Shown: positions 1 through 7,481 of the stretch, piece by piece
Layout of the letters: the number at the start of each line of letters is the position of its first letter
How positions within the stretch are numbered: the stretch's first letter is position 1
Origin: Opitutia bacterium UBA3151
Lineage (GTDB): Bacteria; Verrucomicrobiota; Verrucomicrobiia; Opitutales; Seribacteraceae
DNA: 17,096 nt
Assembly: GCA_002364975.1 (NCBI GenBank)
Contig: DEYT01000115.1
Location: forward strand, 1-17,096
Direction of reading: 5' to 3'
The notes under the pieces: generated by a model
The model's input: only the letters and a program-made list of their open reading frames with translations
Told to the model about the DNA's origin: nothing
Database searches by the model: none
Made by a program: the position numbers and the translations under genes

Positions 1-10
1 GATGGGCAGA

Positions 11-913
11 TTAAAGTTTCGCAAAAACAGATCTGTTATGAGACAAATCTATGGATTCGATCACCTTCTTTCGACGAAAGTCAGGCTCGAGAAGTAAGTA
101 TTTAAGCCTCTTCATTTGAGCTGCATAATTTTGCGGAGAAAAACGAATCTCTTTCACCTTACCCGAGAGAATCTTAACATATGAACCAGGTCCTGTTTCC
201 ATAGGATTCGAATAAGTGAGCACTTTCCAATCTCGATAAATAGCAGGATATTCCCGCCTAGCTAATTCGAGGAGTGGAGTAATCGCAGCGATTTCATCCA
301 ATCGACGATAACCATTACCCGAAGGTTCGGGTTTTAATTCCTGAGGAGAAATCGCAAGAGATGGAAGTAGGGATACGGTATTGCGAGCATATCCAGCACC
401 TTGGTAAAGGTCTCCATCAGATGAAACCATCCAGTCCTGATAACCACCCCCTTTTTTGCCAAGCCTAAGTATGAGGATTGGGGCTTTTTCGATTACCCTG
501 ACTTGCAGAGTGGATGGAAAAACCCGACTTATTTGACTGTATGCTATCTGAGGTTCCCTGAGGAGTTCGGCTTGAAGTTCACCAATATCAATCTGCATGA
601 GTGTCCGTCCACGCAGGGGTCCAAACCAATTCTGAAACCAGCGATGATCAAGGACTCCATCTGAATCGAAAGTAACACGATCAATTGGTTGGTCCATTTG
701 ATTCCAAGCAAGAAAATCTTGTGAGAAATCATTCCGCGATAACCACCAACCACCCGCACCCAGAATGCCAACCACCAACAAAAGAAGTAATGACCTAGCA
801 AAATTCAAGGCTCGCTTTCGAAAAGCAGCTTTAGAGGCTGGTCTTTTGGAAGAATATTGAACAAGGTCCCTCCATGTAGACGGGCGGGTTTTGGTTTTAG
901 TTTTGGCCATCAT
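11..913 (-). CDS. ftsQ: Cell division protein FtsQ (DivIB family)
   Basis: This is a bitopic inner-membrane divisome protein; in the FtsQ/DivIB family it links early cytoplasmic division proteins to FtsL, FtsB and the FtsWI synthase. The 300-residue product has a basic cytoplasmic N-terminus, one membrane segment at about residues 39-58, and a POTRA-like domain at about 77-146 (from IDRVTF to VIEKAPI). The C-terminal beta domain ends in IDLSHNRSVFAKL, resembling the family's usual closing strand. Two adjacent ATG codons (913 and 910) overlap the TGA stop of ddl, so the gene is probably translated by coupling; I see no good Shine-Dalgarno sequence. Its place after ddl is the classical dcw position, with ftsA expected next. 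Sequence identity in this family is low, so the call rests on topology, the POTRA domain and context. Confidence 0.9.
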   Translation of the reverse strand: MMAKTKTKTRPSTWRDLVQYSSKRPASKAAFRKRALNFARSLLLLLVVGILGAGGWWLSRNDFSQDFLAWNQMDQPIDRVTFDSDGVLDHRWFQNWFGPLRGRTLMQIDIGELQAELLREPQIAYSQISRVFPSTLQVRVIEKAPILILRLGKKGGGYQDWMVSSDGDLYQGAGYARNTVSLLPSLAISPQELKPEPSGNGYRRLDEIAAITPLLELARREYPAIYRDWKVLTYSNPMETGPGSYVKILSGKVKEIRFSPQNYAAQMKRLKYLLLEPDFRRKKVIESIDLSHNRSVFAKL

Positions 914-1857
914 GCAGCGGGTAATAGATTAAGTTTTGTGAATCTTGAAATTGCAGGCCTGAGCAATTCTTTAACCAGAGCAGAAAAATCATATCCTGAA
1001 CAGGATGCACTCTTAGGTAGTAGGCTGGTACTGGTAAGGCCTGGAAGGGTGTTGACTTCAAGAAAGTAAGGATGACCGTCTTCAGATACGATGAAGTCAA
1101 TCCGTGCGAAATCCCGACACCCACAAGCCCGAAAACAATCAATCGCTTGGCACTTGACTTCCTCCTCAATCGACAAAGGTAAGATCGCAGGATATTTATA
1201 GTCGGTGGAGCCTGGCGTATACTTACGCTCATAGTCATAGACGCCACCCTGTGGAATAACTTCAACGATTCCAAGAGCCATATCGCGTAAGACGCCCACT
1301 GTAAACTCGCGACCAAAAACTCTTTGCTCCAACATCCAATTCCCACTAGGCAAACTTGAAAGAGAATTTTGAAGGTCATCGATTCCCTTCAGCACGTAGA
1401 GGGCGACACTGCTGCCCTGATCCGTAGGCTTGAGAATCAAGTCTGGCCCCAATTCCTGATGAATAAGTTTAAGATCCAACTCATTTGGATCTGTAAAGAA
1501 AATATCATTGGCTACCCGGACACCTTCTGCTTCGACCACTTGCTTTGCCCGTATCTTATCCATACAGAGTCGACTTCCCTCGCAATCACTTCCCGCATAA
1601 ATAAATCCTCGCTCATCGAGCATCGATTGCAATGAGCCATCTTCTCCGAAGGTGCCATGGATAACCGGGAAAACCACGGTTTGTCGAGGATCTAAACCTT
1701 CGGGAACTTGGGATTCTTTGAGGTCTACGAGTTCGACCGAGTAATGATCCTGAAGGGCCTCAGCTAAGGCAGTACCAGAATTTAGAGAGACATCTCTCTC
1801 AGGACCAATACCGCCTGATAAAATTGTAACATGAATGGGGTTTTTACTCTGTTCCAT
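910..1857 (-). CDS. ddl: D-alanine--D-alanine ligase
   Basis: This cytoplasmic ATP-grasp ligase joins two D-alanines to make the dipeptide that MurF adds to the peptidoglycan precursor. The 315-residue length fits the DdlB type. Visible motifs are the N-terminal SGGIGPERDVS with Glu20, HGTFGEDG at 67-74, DQGSS near 146-150, YDYERKY at 207-213, ARIDF at 251-255 and the metal-binding EVNTLPG at 267-273. Tyr213 sits where E. coli DdlB has Tyr216, which marks a D-Ala-D-Ala rather than a D-Ala-D-lactate ligase. The gene lies 8 nt after murC::murB and overlaps ftsQ. The start has no clear Shine-Dalgarno sequence, so coupled translation is likely. Confidence 0.96.
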   Translation of the reverse strand: MEQSKNPIHVTILSGGIGPERDVSLNSGTALAEALQDHYSVELVDLKESQVPEGLDPRQTVVFPVIHGTFGEDGSLQSMLDERGFIYAGSDCEGSRLCMDKIRAKQVVEAEGVRVANDIFFTDPNELDLKLIHQELGPDLILKPTDQGSSVALYVLKGIDDLQNSLSSLPSGNWMLEQRVFGREFTVGVLRDMALGIVEVIPQGGVYDYERKYTPGSTDYKYPAILPLSIEEEVKCQAIDCFRACGCRDFARIDFIVSEDGHPYFLEVNTLPGLTSTSLLPKSASCSGYDFSALVKELLRPAISRFTKLNLLPAA

Positions 1858-1865
1858 GATTGCGT

Positions 1866-4073
1866 TTATGATAAAAATTCTTTCCAGCTATGGCCTAGGA
1901 TATCTACTTCCGGCTCAAGCATCATACCTTTTGATTCTTTGACCCTTTCCCGAACCCTTTTGATCAAGGATATAACTTCTTCCGCGGACGCACCCCCTTC
2001 GTTGATAATAAAGTTGGCATGCAGATCGGAAATGACCGCTGCTCCTTCTCTCTCCCCCTTGAGTCCAGATTGGTCAATCAGCAAACCAGCAGATTCATCA
2101 TCTGGGTTACGAAAAATGCACCCAGCGCTAGCCTCTCTAGGTTGGGTGGCCCGACGCTGACTGGCTAATTTGTCAATCACTTTACGGATAGCACGATGAT
2201 CAGAACGACCTTCCGATTTCAACTTAGCCCGCAAGGCAATTCCATCATAGGCTTCCCGGCAATACCGGTATCCAACTTCTAAATCCGTACCTTGAATCTC
2301 CCTAATACTTCCGTCCGGAAGAAGAAAGCTAACCCAATCGACAAGATCAAAAGTTTCCCAACCCATCGCTCCTGCATTCATCCGTAAAGCTCCACCAAGA
2401 GTGCCAGGAATTCCTTCAAGGAATTCAAATCCTTTAAGTTGATTCTGACAGGCAATCCGGCAAATTTCCTGCAACCGAGCTCCGGCTCCCACCACCAGAG
2501 TATTTTCTGAACGAATGCTGATCTCACTCCAAAAAGAACCTCGTAAGCGAAGCACAAGCCCGCCATAACCATGATCCGGAACAATCAGATTGGAACCACG
2601 GCCGATCATACAATATGGGATATCCAAAAGATTACAGGTTTCGACCAAAACCCGAAGATCTTCGGTGTTGCTTGGTTCAGCATACCAACGAGCACAGCCT
2701 CCAACCTTCATCGTTGTCTTTACCGCTAATGGCTCTTCTGCACGCATAATACAGGACTTGGACAAACGTGTCTTCAGATAAATTGAAAAGGCATCGTGCT
2801 TATCTCCCTTTGCATTTTCCAAAGAAGCAAAGGCATGAGCCCAACGATCCAAGTCTCCTGCACCGACAAATAAAATCTGATCCTTTTTCGAATTCTTCGG
2901 AGAAGAACCGATAGCGTCGCGGAGCGAGCCAAAACTTTGATACACTCTCGTATCACATCGCATTCGCGGAGGCAAATATGCCATGAGAGATTCTACAGAA
3001 CCCTCGGCATCAAACGGTTCAAATGCAGAATAAGTAGGTAAAAGAAAAAGGTCATCTGCCAAGGCTAATTCTTCCGCAAAATATTTAGCCAATAATTTTG
3101 TTCTGCTGAAGCGGTGAGGTTGAAAGATCACCCGCATCAAACTTTTAGGCTGAAGGATTCTTTGTTGACTCAAAAAGGAACGAATTTCGGTAGGATGGTG
3201 TGCATAGTCTTCAATAATCGAGCGATTTTCAGATTGGTAAAGTAAAGCTTGCCTGCGTTGAATGCCGGGAAACTTGCTGAAATCTAAGGAAGAAATATCA
3301 GCTCCCATTGTTTTCGCTGCTGCTTTTGCAGCATTGGAATTAAAAGTGAGAAAATCAGAGGGATCACAAGGGCTCGCAAAGCTCTCAACTTTAACCTTAG
3401 AAATCGAATTTTTCCACTCTGCCATAGGACTTGATTGGGGTAAGACAATCGAATGTTTAGTACGAGTAAAAAGAGATTGTAGTGTGCGAGCAAAGGCATT
3501 TGGACTGGAATATCGATCGACATGGTCCCAATCCGAATTTAAAGCTAGTGTAGCCTCCGGAGAAAATTTGTCTATGGTGCCATCACTTTCATCGATCTCC
3601 ATAACCATCCATGCGTTCTTAACGAATTTACCTGGTGGCAGTCTGTTTTCCTGAAAAAGGCCACCCACCAAGTAGGAAACTGGAAACTTAACTTGCTCTA
3701 AGGCCCAAATCAATATTCCAGAAGTCGTGGTTTTGCCATGGCTACCAACTATGGCCAGAATTTTTTTCCCGCTTGTGAAGCGAGCAATAAAATCACCGCG
3801 TCTGTAGATGGGAATTTTGTGTTTTTTCCAATCCTTAAGAATGGTTGATTCTTCCTTCACCGCGCTTGATCGAATAATACAGTCAGGAATTTGAGCGGAT
3901 ATAGGCTCGCCTAGCACTTCAATTCCTGACTCGGAAAGCTGACTCCGCAACGGTTCACGAAAATTCTCGTCATAGGCAGATACCTGAATACCTGCACCTT
4001 GGAGATAAAGCGCTAACGGAGCCATACCCATACCACCGGCACCGAGAAGAAAAACTGATTTCGGAATCTTCAT
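1866..4073 (-). CDS. murC/murB: Bifunctional MurC::MurB fusion (UDP-MurNAc--L-Ala ligase / UDP-MurNAc dehydrogenase)
   Basis: One reading frame of 735 residues joins two consecutive cytoplasmic steps: MurB reduces UDP-GlcNAc-enolpyruvate to UDP-MurNAc, and MurC adds L-alanine. The MurC half (about 1-420) shows GAGGMGM at 11-17, the P-loop SHGKTTT at 111-117, EIDESD at 159-164, DWDHVD at 181-186, DYAHHPTE at 289-296 and FQPHRFSRT at 317-325. The FAD-dependent MurB half (about 442-735) shows GRGSN at 491-495, GIPGTLGG at 554-561, MNAGA at 565-569, YRYCRE at 602-607, AGCIFRNP at 650-657 and LEPEV at 719-723. It looks like the shorter type II MurB, with Cys652 in place of the usual proton-donating Ser. 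I chose the ATG at 4073 because it overlaps the murG TGA as ATGA and begins the Rossmann fold directly; an upstream ATG at 4136 would add 21 residues without family resemblance. The MurC central domain is unusually short. Confidence 0.94.
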   Translation of the reverse strand: MKIPKSVFLLGAGGMGMAPLALYLQGAGIQVSAYDENFREPLRSQLSESGIEVLGEPISAQIPDCIIRSSAVKEESTILKDWKKHKIPIYRRGDFIARFTSGKKILAIVGSHGKTTTSGILIWALEQVKFPVSYLVGGLFQENRLPPGKFVKNAWMVMEIDESDGTIDKFSPEATLALNSDWDHVDRYSSPNAFARTLQSLFTRTKHSIVLPQSSPMAEWKNSISKVKVESFASPCDPSDFLTFNSNAAKAAAKTMGADISSLDFSKFPGIQRRQALLYQSENRSIIEDYAHHPTEIRSFLSQQRILQPKSLMRVIFQPHRFSRTKLLAKYFAEELALADDLFLLPTYSAFEPFDAEGSVESLMAYLPPRMRCDTRVYQSFGSLRDAIGSSPKNSKKDQILFVGAGDLDRWAHAFASLENAKGDKHDAFSIYLKTRLSKSCIMRAEEPLAVKTTMKVGGCARWYAEPSNTEDLRVLVETCNLLDIPYCMIGRGSNLIVPDHGYGGLVLRLRGSFWSEISIRSENTLVVGAGARLQEICRIACQNQLKGFEFLEGIPGTLGGALRMNAGAMGWETFDLVDWVSFLLPDGSIREIQGTDLEVGYRYCREAYDGIALRAKLKSEGRSDHRAIRKVIDKLASQRRATQPREASAGCIFRNPDDESAGLLIDQSGLKGEREGAAVISDLHANFIINEGGASAEEVISLIKRVRERVKESKGMMLEPEVDILGHSWKEFLS

Positions 4074-5212
4074 GCCACCATTCGGAGTACCCCTCCCCCT
4101 CGAACATTCTTGGTGATTGGATTTTCCTGAAGACATTGGATGATGTCCGAAGTCATTCGAGCCCCAACATCGCCCGGATCCATTGAAAAAAGATTCCTTC
4201 GTAGAATGGCACGGAATTCTTCATTAAATATAACTTCTTTTACCTCATTTAAGAGGTGGCTTTCGATATCCTTGTCCAAACACAATATACTTCCACCTTT
4301 ACCTTCCAAAAATGCCCCATTTAGATACTGGTGGTTATCGGCTGCATAGGGATATGGGATAAGAATAGAGGGAACTCGACATCGAATAATTTCAGAAATA
4401 GCACCGGCTCCGGCACGGGAGACAACGAGGTCGGCCGCAGAAAGGACGATATTCATCTCATCTGTAAAGGAAACAAAGCGGCTTGTAATTATTTTCCCCG
4501 AAGGACCCTCTAATTGTACCACACCAGAGCTATCTTTGCCTATTCCGGTTAGGCAATATGTTGAAATTCCCTCTGTAGCAAGTGCTTGCAGATTATTTTT
4601 AACCCATTGATTTAGGGAGCTTGCACCTTGACTACCTCCGAGAACGACAAGGAGTCGATCATTCAGGGAAATCCCGATCTGCTTACGAGCCCTCTCAAGG
4701 GGAATACGCCGAAATTCCTTGCGTAAGGGATAACCGGTATTACGAGTGATTTCCGGAGAAATTCCATCCAACCCCATACCCTCGGGCAGATAAACTCTGG
4801 AAGAATGCTTTGCTAAAAATCGAATTGCCTTTCCTACGGCTCGATTGGCTTCATGAATAAAAACTGGCATCCCACGGGTCCGAGCTGCCATCGCTGGTCC
4901 AAATGTGGAAAACCCACCAAAGCCAACCAGTGCATCTGCTCCAACTTGTCGATAAAATCGCTGAGATTTGAGGAATGAGCGAATAAACCCTTGCCCAAAT
5001 CGAGCTAGACCCAGTGGAGACCAAATAAGGGGGGCTCCGGGCATGGATTTAAAACTGAGCTTTGGATATTTTTTTGATAAACGAGCATCTACTTGCTTTT
5101 GACTGATAAAAAGCCAGGAAGGATAACCTCGTTCTTCTAAAGATTGAGCCAAAGCGATCCCTGGCGTAAGGTGTCCACCGGTTCCACCACATGCGATTAC
5201 CACATTCCTCAT
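4070..5212 (-). CDS. murG: UDP-GlcNAc:undecaprenyl-PP-MurNAc-pentapeptide GlcNAc transferase MurG
   Basis: This peripheral membrane GT-B glycosyltransferase converts lipid I into lipid II on the inner face of the membrane. The 380-residue protein has the N-terminal glycine loop GGTGGH at 9-14, the second loop GFGGFSTFGP at 97-106, HEAN at 120-123 (HEQN in many homologues), GGSQGA at 192-197, and the donor-binding SRAGAGAISE at 265-274 followed by DNHQ at 292-295. The C-terminal tail of about 20 residues (ENPITKNVRGGGVLRMVA) extends beyond the usual end and overlaps the region just upstream of murC. Both ends overlap neighbours by 4 nt through ATGA: with ftsW at the start and with murC::murB at the end. 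Confidence 0.97.
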   Translation of the reverse strand: MRNVVIACGGTGGHLTPGIALAQSLEERGYPSWLFISQKQVDARLSKKYPKLSFKSMPGAPLIWSPLGLARFGQGFIRSFLKSQRFYRQVGADALVGFGGFSTFGPAMAARTRGMPVFIHEANRAVGKAIRFLAKHSSRVYLPEGMGLDGISPEITRNTGYPLRKEFRRIPLERARKQIGISLNDRLLVVLGGSQGASSLNQWVKNNLQALATEGISTYCLTGIGKDSSGVVQLEGPSGKIITSRFVSFTDEMNIVLSAADLVVSRAGAGAISEIIRCRVPSILIPYPYAADNHQYLNGAFLEGKGGSILCLDKDIESHLLNEVKEVIFNEEFRAILRRNLFSMDPGDVGARMTSDIIQCLQENPITKNVRGGGVLRMVA

Positions 5213-6345
5213 ATTTCTCGAACTTTCAAAGATCGCGGCTTTTTCATAGATTTAAGTACATTAATGACAAATCCAAGTAAAACGAAAGTTACCATCAAGT
5301 TAGAGCCCCCATAGCTTATGAATGGCAAAGACATACCCTTGGTAGGTAAGGAACCGGTTACAACACCCATGTTGATGATGGCTTGCAGGGTGACAAAGAG
5401 GATCGCTCCGGTGGCTAGAAGATATTCGAATAACCTTGGAACTTGTCGTAAGCGAAGAAAGACACTGGCAAAAAGGAGAAGAAAGCAAAATACGATTGCA
5501 GCGGTTACAATCAGTCCAAGTTCCTCCCCAATGACCGGAAAAATAAAATCAGTATGAGCTTCTGGCAAAAAATGTACTTGTTGTCTACCCATCCCCAAAC
5601 CTACCCCATCCAGACCACCGACTCCAAATGCCAGCATTCCTTGCCACAATTGATAAGCACTGTCATTTGAGTTCGCCTCCACATCTAAAAACGAGGTGAC
5701 CCGACGAATTCGTACCGGATCAAAATAAACTAAAACGGAGAAGGCGATGATGGCTAGACCTGCAACCGGTAACAACCAACGCAGGCTGGTTCCCGCTTGA
5801 AACATGATGGTAGCAGAGACCGCACCGCAAAGGAAACAGGTTCCAAAATCTGGTTGTAGGATGATCATACCGCAACAACTTCCAACGATTAGGGATGGGA
5901 TAAAAAAACCTCCAACAAAGTTTTTTATCTCGCGATGGCGGGAAGCAAAATATGCAGCCAAAATCAAAACAAGTCCAATCTTTGCAAATTCCGATGGTTG
6001 TACCCTTAAAGGACCTAAACCAATCCATCTCTGGGCACCATTCACTTTTACTCCGATACCCGGAACTAAAGTGAAGACTAGTCCAAGCATGCAAATTCCA
6101 AAGATCAACCAAGCTCGCCTGCGCAGCCAATCAAGGTTGATAAAGATAGCATAGGCACCCACCGCGAGAGATAAAATAAGCCAGATTACTTGCTTGGTTA
6201 AAAGTGCCTGGGCACCGCGAACAACTCCCGCACTGAACAGCATAACCAAACCAAGCACAGTCAAGCTTAAGGCGGCAAAGATCACATAGATCATCACCCA
6301 ATCGCCAGGTTTGTTTTCTTTTTGTTCTAGCTTTGTTTCAACCAC
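5209..6345 (-). CDS. ftsW: Septal peptidoglycan polymerase FtsW (SEDS family)
   Basis: This polytopic membrane glycosyltransferase polymerises lipid II at the septum in complex with the transpeptidase FtsI. The 378-residue protein has about ten hydrophobic segments and the SEDS signatures NGAQRWIGLGPLRVQPSEFAK from residue 102, QPDFGT at 164-169, EAHTDFIF at 262-269, and GSLPTKGMSLPFISYGGSN from 331. Asp266 matches the conserved catalytic Asp of FtsW and RodA. Placement next to murG, within a division cluster, argues for FtsW rather than RodA. The start is a GTG at 6345; no in-frame ATG lies nearby upstream, and the next Met (residue 18) would remove the cytoplasmic N-terminus. A GGA about 9 nt upstream could serve as ribosome binding site. 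It overlaps murG by 4 nt. Confidence 0.96.
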   Translation of the reverse strand: MVETKLEQKENKPGDWVMIYVIFAALSLTVLGLVMLFSAGVVRGAQALLTKQVIWLILSLAVGAYAIFINLDWLRRRAWLIFGICMLGLVFTLVPGIGVKVNGAQRWIGLGPLRVQPSEFAKIGLVLILAAYFASRHREIKNFVGGFFIPSLIVGSCCGMIILQPDFGTCFLCGAVSATIMFQAGTSLRWLLPVAGLAIIAFSVLVYFDPVRIRRVTSFLDVEANSNDSAYQLWQGMLAFGVGGLDGVGLGMGRQQVHFLPEAHTDFIFPVIGEELGLIVTAAIVFCFLLLFASVFLRLRQVPRLFEYLLATGAILFVTLQAIINMGVVTGSLPTKGMSLPFISYGGSNLMVTFVLLGFVINVLKSMKKPRSLKVREI

Positions 6346-6394
6346 CCTTTTATTTCCACACCCATGATTATTAATACCATATTAAGATTGAGCC

Positions 6395-7456
6395 TTAAGG
6401 GTTCCCTTCCGAAACATCTATAATCGGTCTTTCATCTGTTGCTCCTTTAAAAAATCCTTCAACACTTGATTCATCCTGCTGAATTGGAACCGAAATTTCT
6501 GGAGCCAGAAGAGAGTCAATGGTTGGTTTCGGAGCTTCCACCTGACTTCCTGAAACAATCAGAGACTGACCTACACGAATTCGGCCGGCATCTGCTAATC
6601 CATTCCAATCCATTATTTGTTGGACGGTGGTACCATAAATAGCAGAGATTCTGGTTAAGTTATCTCCTTTTTGAACAATGTGGGTAGAGGCACCATCAGG
6701 AACAATGGGGGAAACGGATTGGGCTACACCGGTTGGAGAATCCTGAGACATGCTTTCACCGGGAAGGTTTAAAACTTGACCAATTTTAATGATTGAAAAT
6801 TTATTAAGACCATTGGCTTGCATTAAATCATTCAAAGAAAATCCTTGGGTTCTAGCGATTCGGCTCAGACTATCTCCTTTCTGAACAATGTAGGTTGCCC
6901 CCTTTGAAGTCTCAACCCCTTGGTCAGTATCGACTAGAGGCGTGCCATACCCGGCTTCTTCTGGAACCATGATCTCCTGACCAATCGAAAGTTTACCATT
7001 CTTATCAAGATTCGGGTTGGAGCCTAGGAGTGAAGAAAGAGTAACTCCTTTTTTGCGAGCGATTCCCCAAAGAGTGTCCCCGCGTTGAACTTGGTAGATG
7101 GATAAGCCAGAAGGACGAAGATTCACCGCAGGTACAATCGGGCTAGAATCACCGAGTATAGGAGGTAAGGGCTTCGCCTCGATAATTCCCTGTCCAGGGA
7201 CAATCAGACCCCCAGAATTAGGTCGAGTCGGTGAAGAAAATTCAACACTCTTAGGTTTTTCCGCTGTCATTTCTGGTTCCGGATCAAGTCCAGCATTAAA
7301 ACCAGAAGAAGGTTTTTCAAATTCCTCGACATTGGATGTCGGTTCAGTTGTGGCATTCTTCTTTTGCACGGTTTGACAACCTGGTTGAAACATCACGAGG
7401 AGAATAACTCCAACGTGAAGGGACAGGACGATTCCGAATATCTTTGTGAGTTTCAT
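6395..7456 (-). CDS. Triple LysM-domain envelope protein in the dcw cluster
   Basis: The function is not established; it is a predicted envelope protein that binds peptidoglycan. The 353-residue protein has a short basic start and one hydrophobic segment at about 5-22 that ends in MFQPGC. Cys27 could be a lipidation site, but Gln24 and Pro25 do not match a canonical lipobox, so an uncleaved membrane anchor is equally possible. A Pro/Glu/Ser-rich stretch (about 30-115) leads to three LysM repeats at about 120-165, 189-232 and 259-302, each opening with a QxGDxL-type motif (QRGDTL, QKGDSL, QKGDNL). An acidic tail follows. I see no catalytic domain. It lies 25 nt after murD and 49 nt before ftsW, and has the clearest ribosome binding site of the cluster. 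Cotranscription suggests a role in septal wall synthesis or remodelling, which is inference. Confidence 0.85.
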   Translation of the reverse strand: MKLTKIFGIVLSLHVGVILLVMFQPGCQTVQKKNATTEPTSNVEEFEKPSSGFNAGLDPEPEMTAEKPKSVEFSSPTRPNSGGLIVPGQGIIEAKPLPPILGDSSPIVPAVNLRPSGLSIYQVQRGDTLWGIARKKGVTLSSLLGSNPNLDKNGKLSIGQEIMVPEEAGYGTPLVDTDQGVETSKGATYIVQKGDSLSRIARTQGFSLNDLMQANGLNKFSIIKIGQVLNLPGESMSQDSPTGVAQSVSPIVPDGASTHIVQKGDNLTRISAIYGTTVQQIMDWNGLADAGRIRVGQSLIVSGSQVEAPKPTIDSLLAPEISVPIQQDESSVEGFFKGATDERPIIDVSEGNP

Positions 7457-7464
7457 ATTATTTT

Positions 7465-7469
7465 TCCTC
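7465..7469 (-). promoter_or_regulatory. Strong ribosome binding site of the LysM gene
   Basis: On the minus strand GAGGA ends 8 nt before the ATG at 7456. It is the most consensus-like Shine-Dalgarno sequence in the window. Most other genes here overlap or abut their predecessor and have weak sites, so this gene may be translated independently and perhaps more strongly than its neighbours. Confidence 0.75.
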
Positions 7470-7481
7470 GATTGGATTCAT

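Noticed and set aside
1..10. Start of ftsA at the left edge.
   Set aside because: The ten bases after the ftsQ stop contain no start codon on the minus strand, so nothing can be annotated inside the window.
897..1379. A 160-codon minus-strand frame inside ddl.
   Set aside because: It lies entirely within the well-supported ddl frame and shows no domain or start signal; it is a shadow frame.
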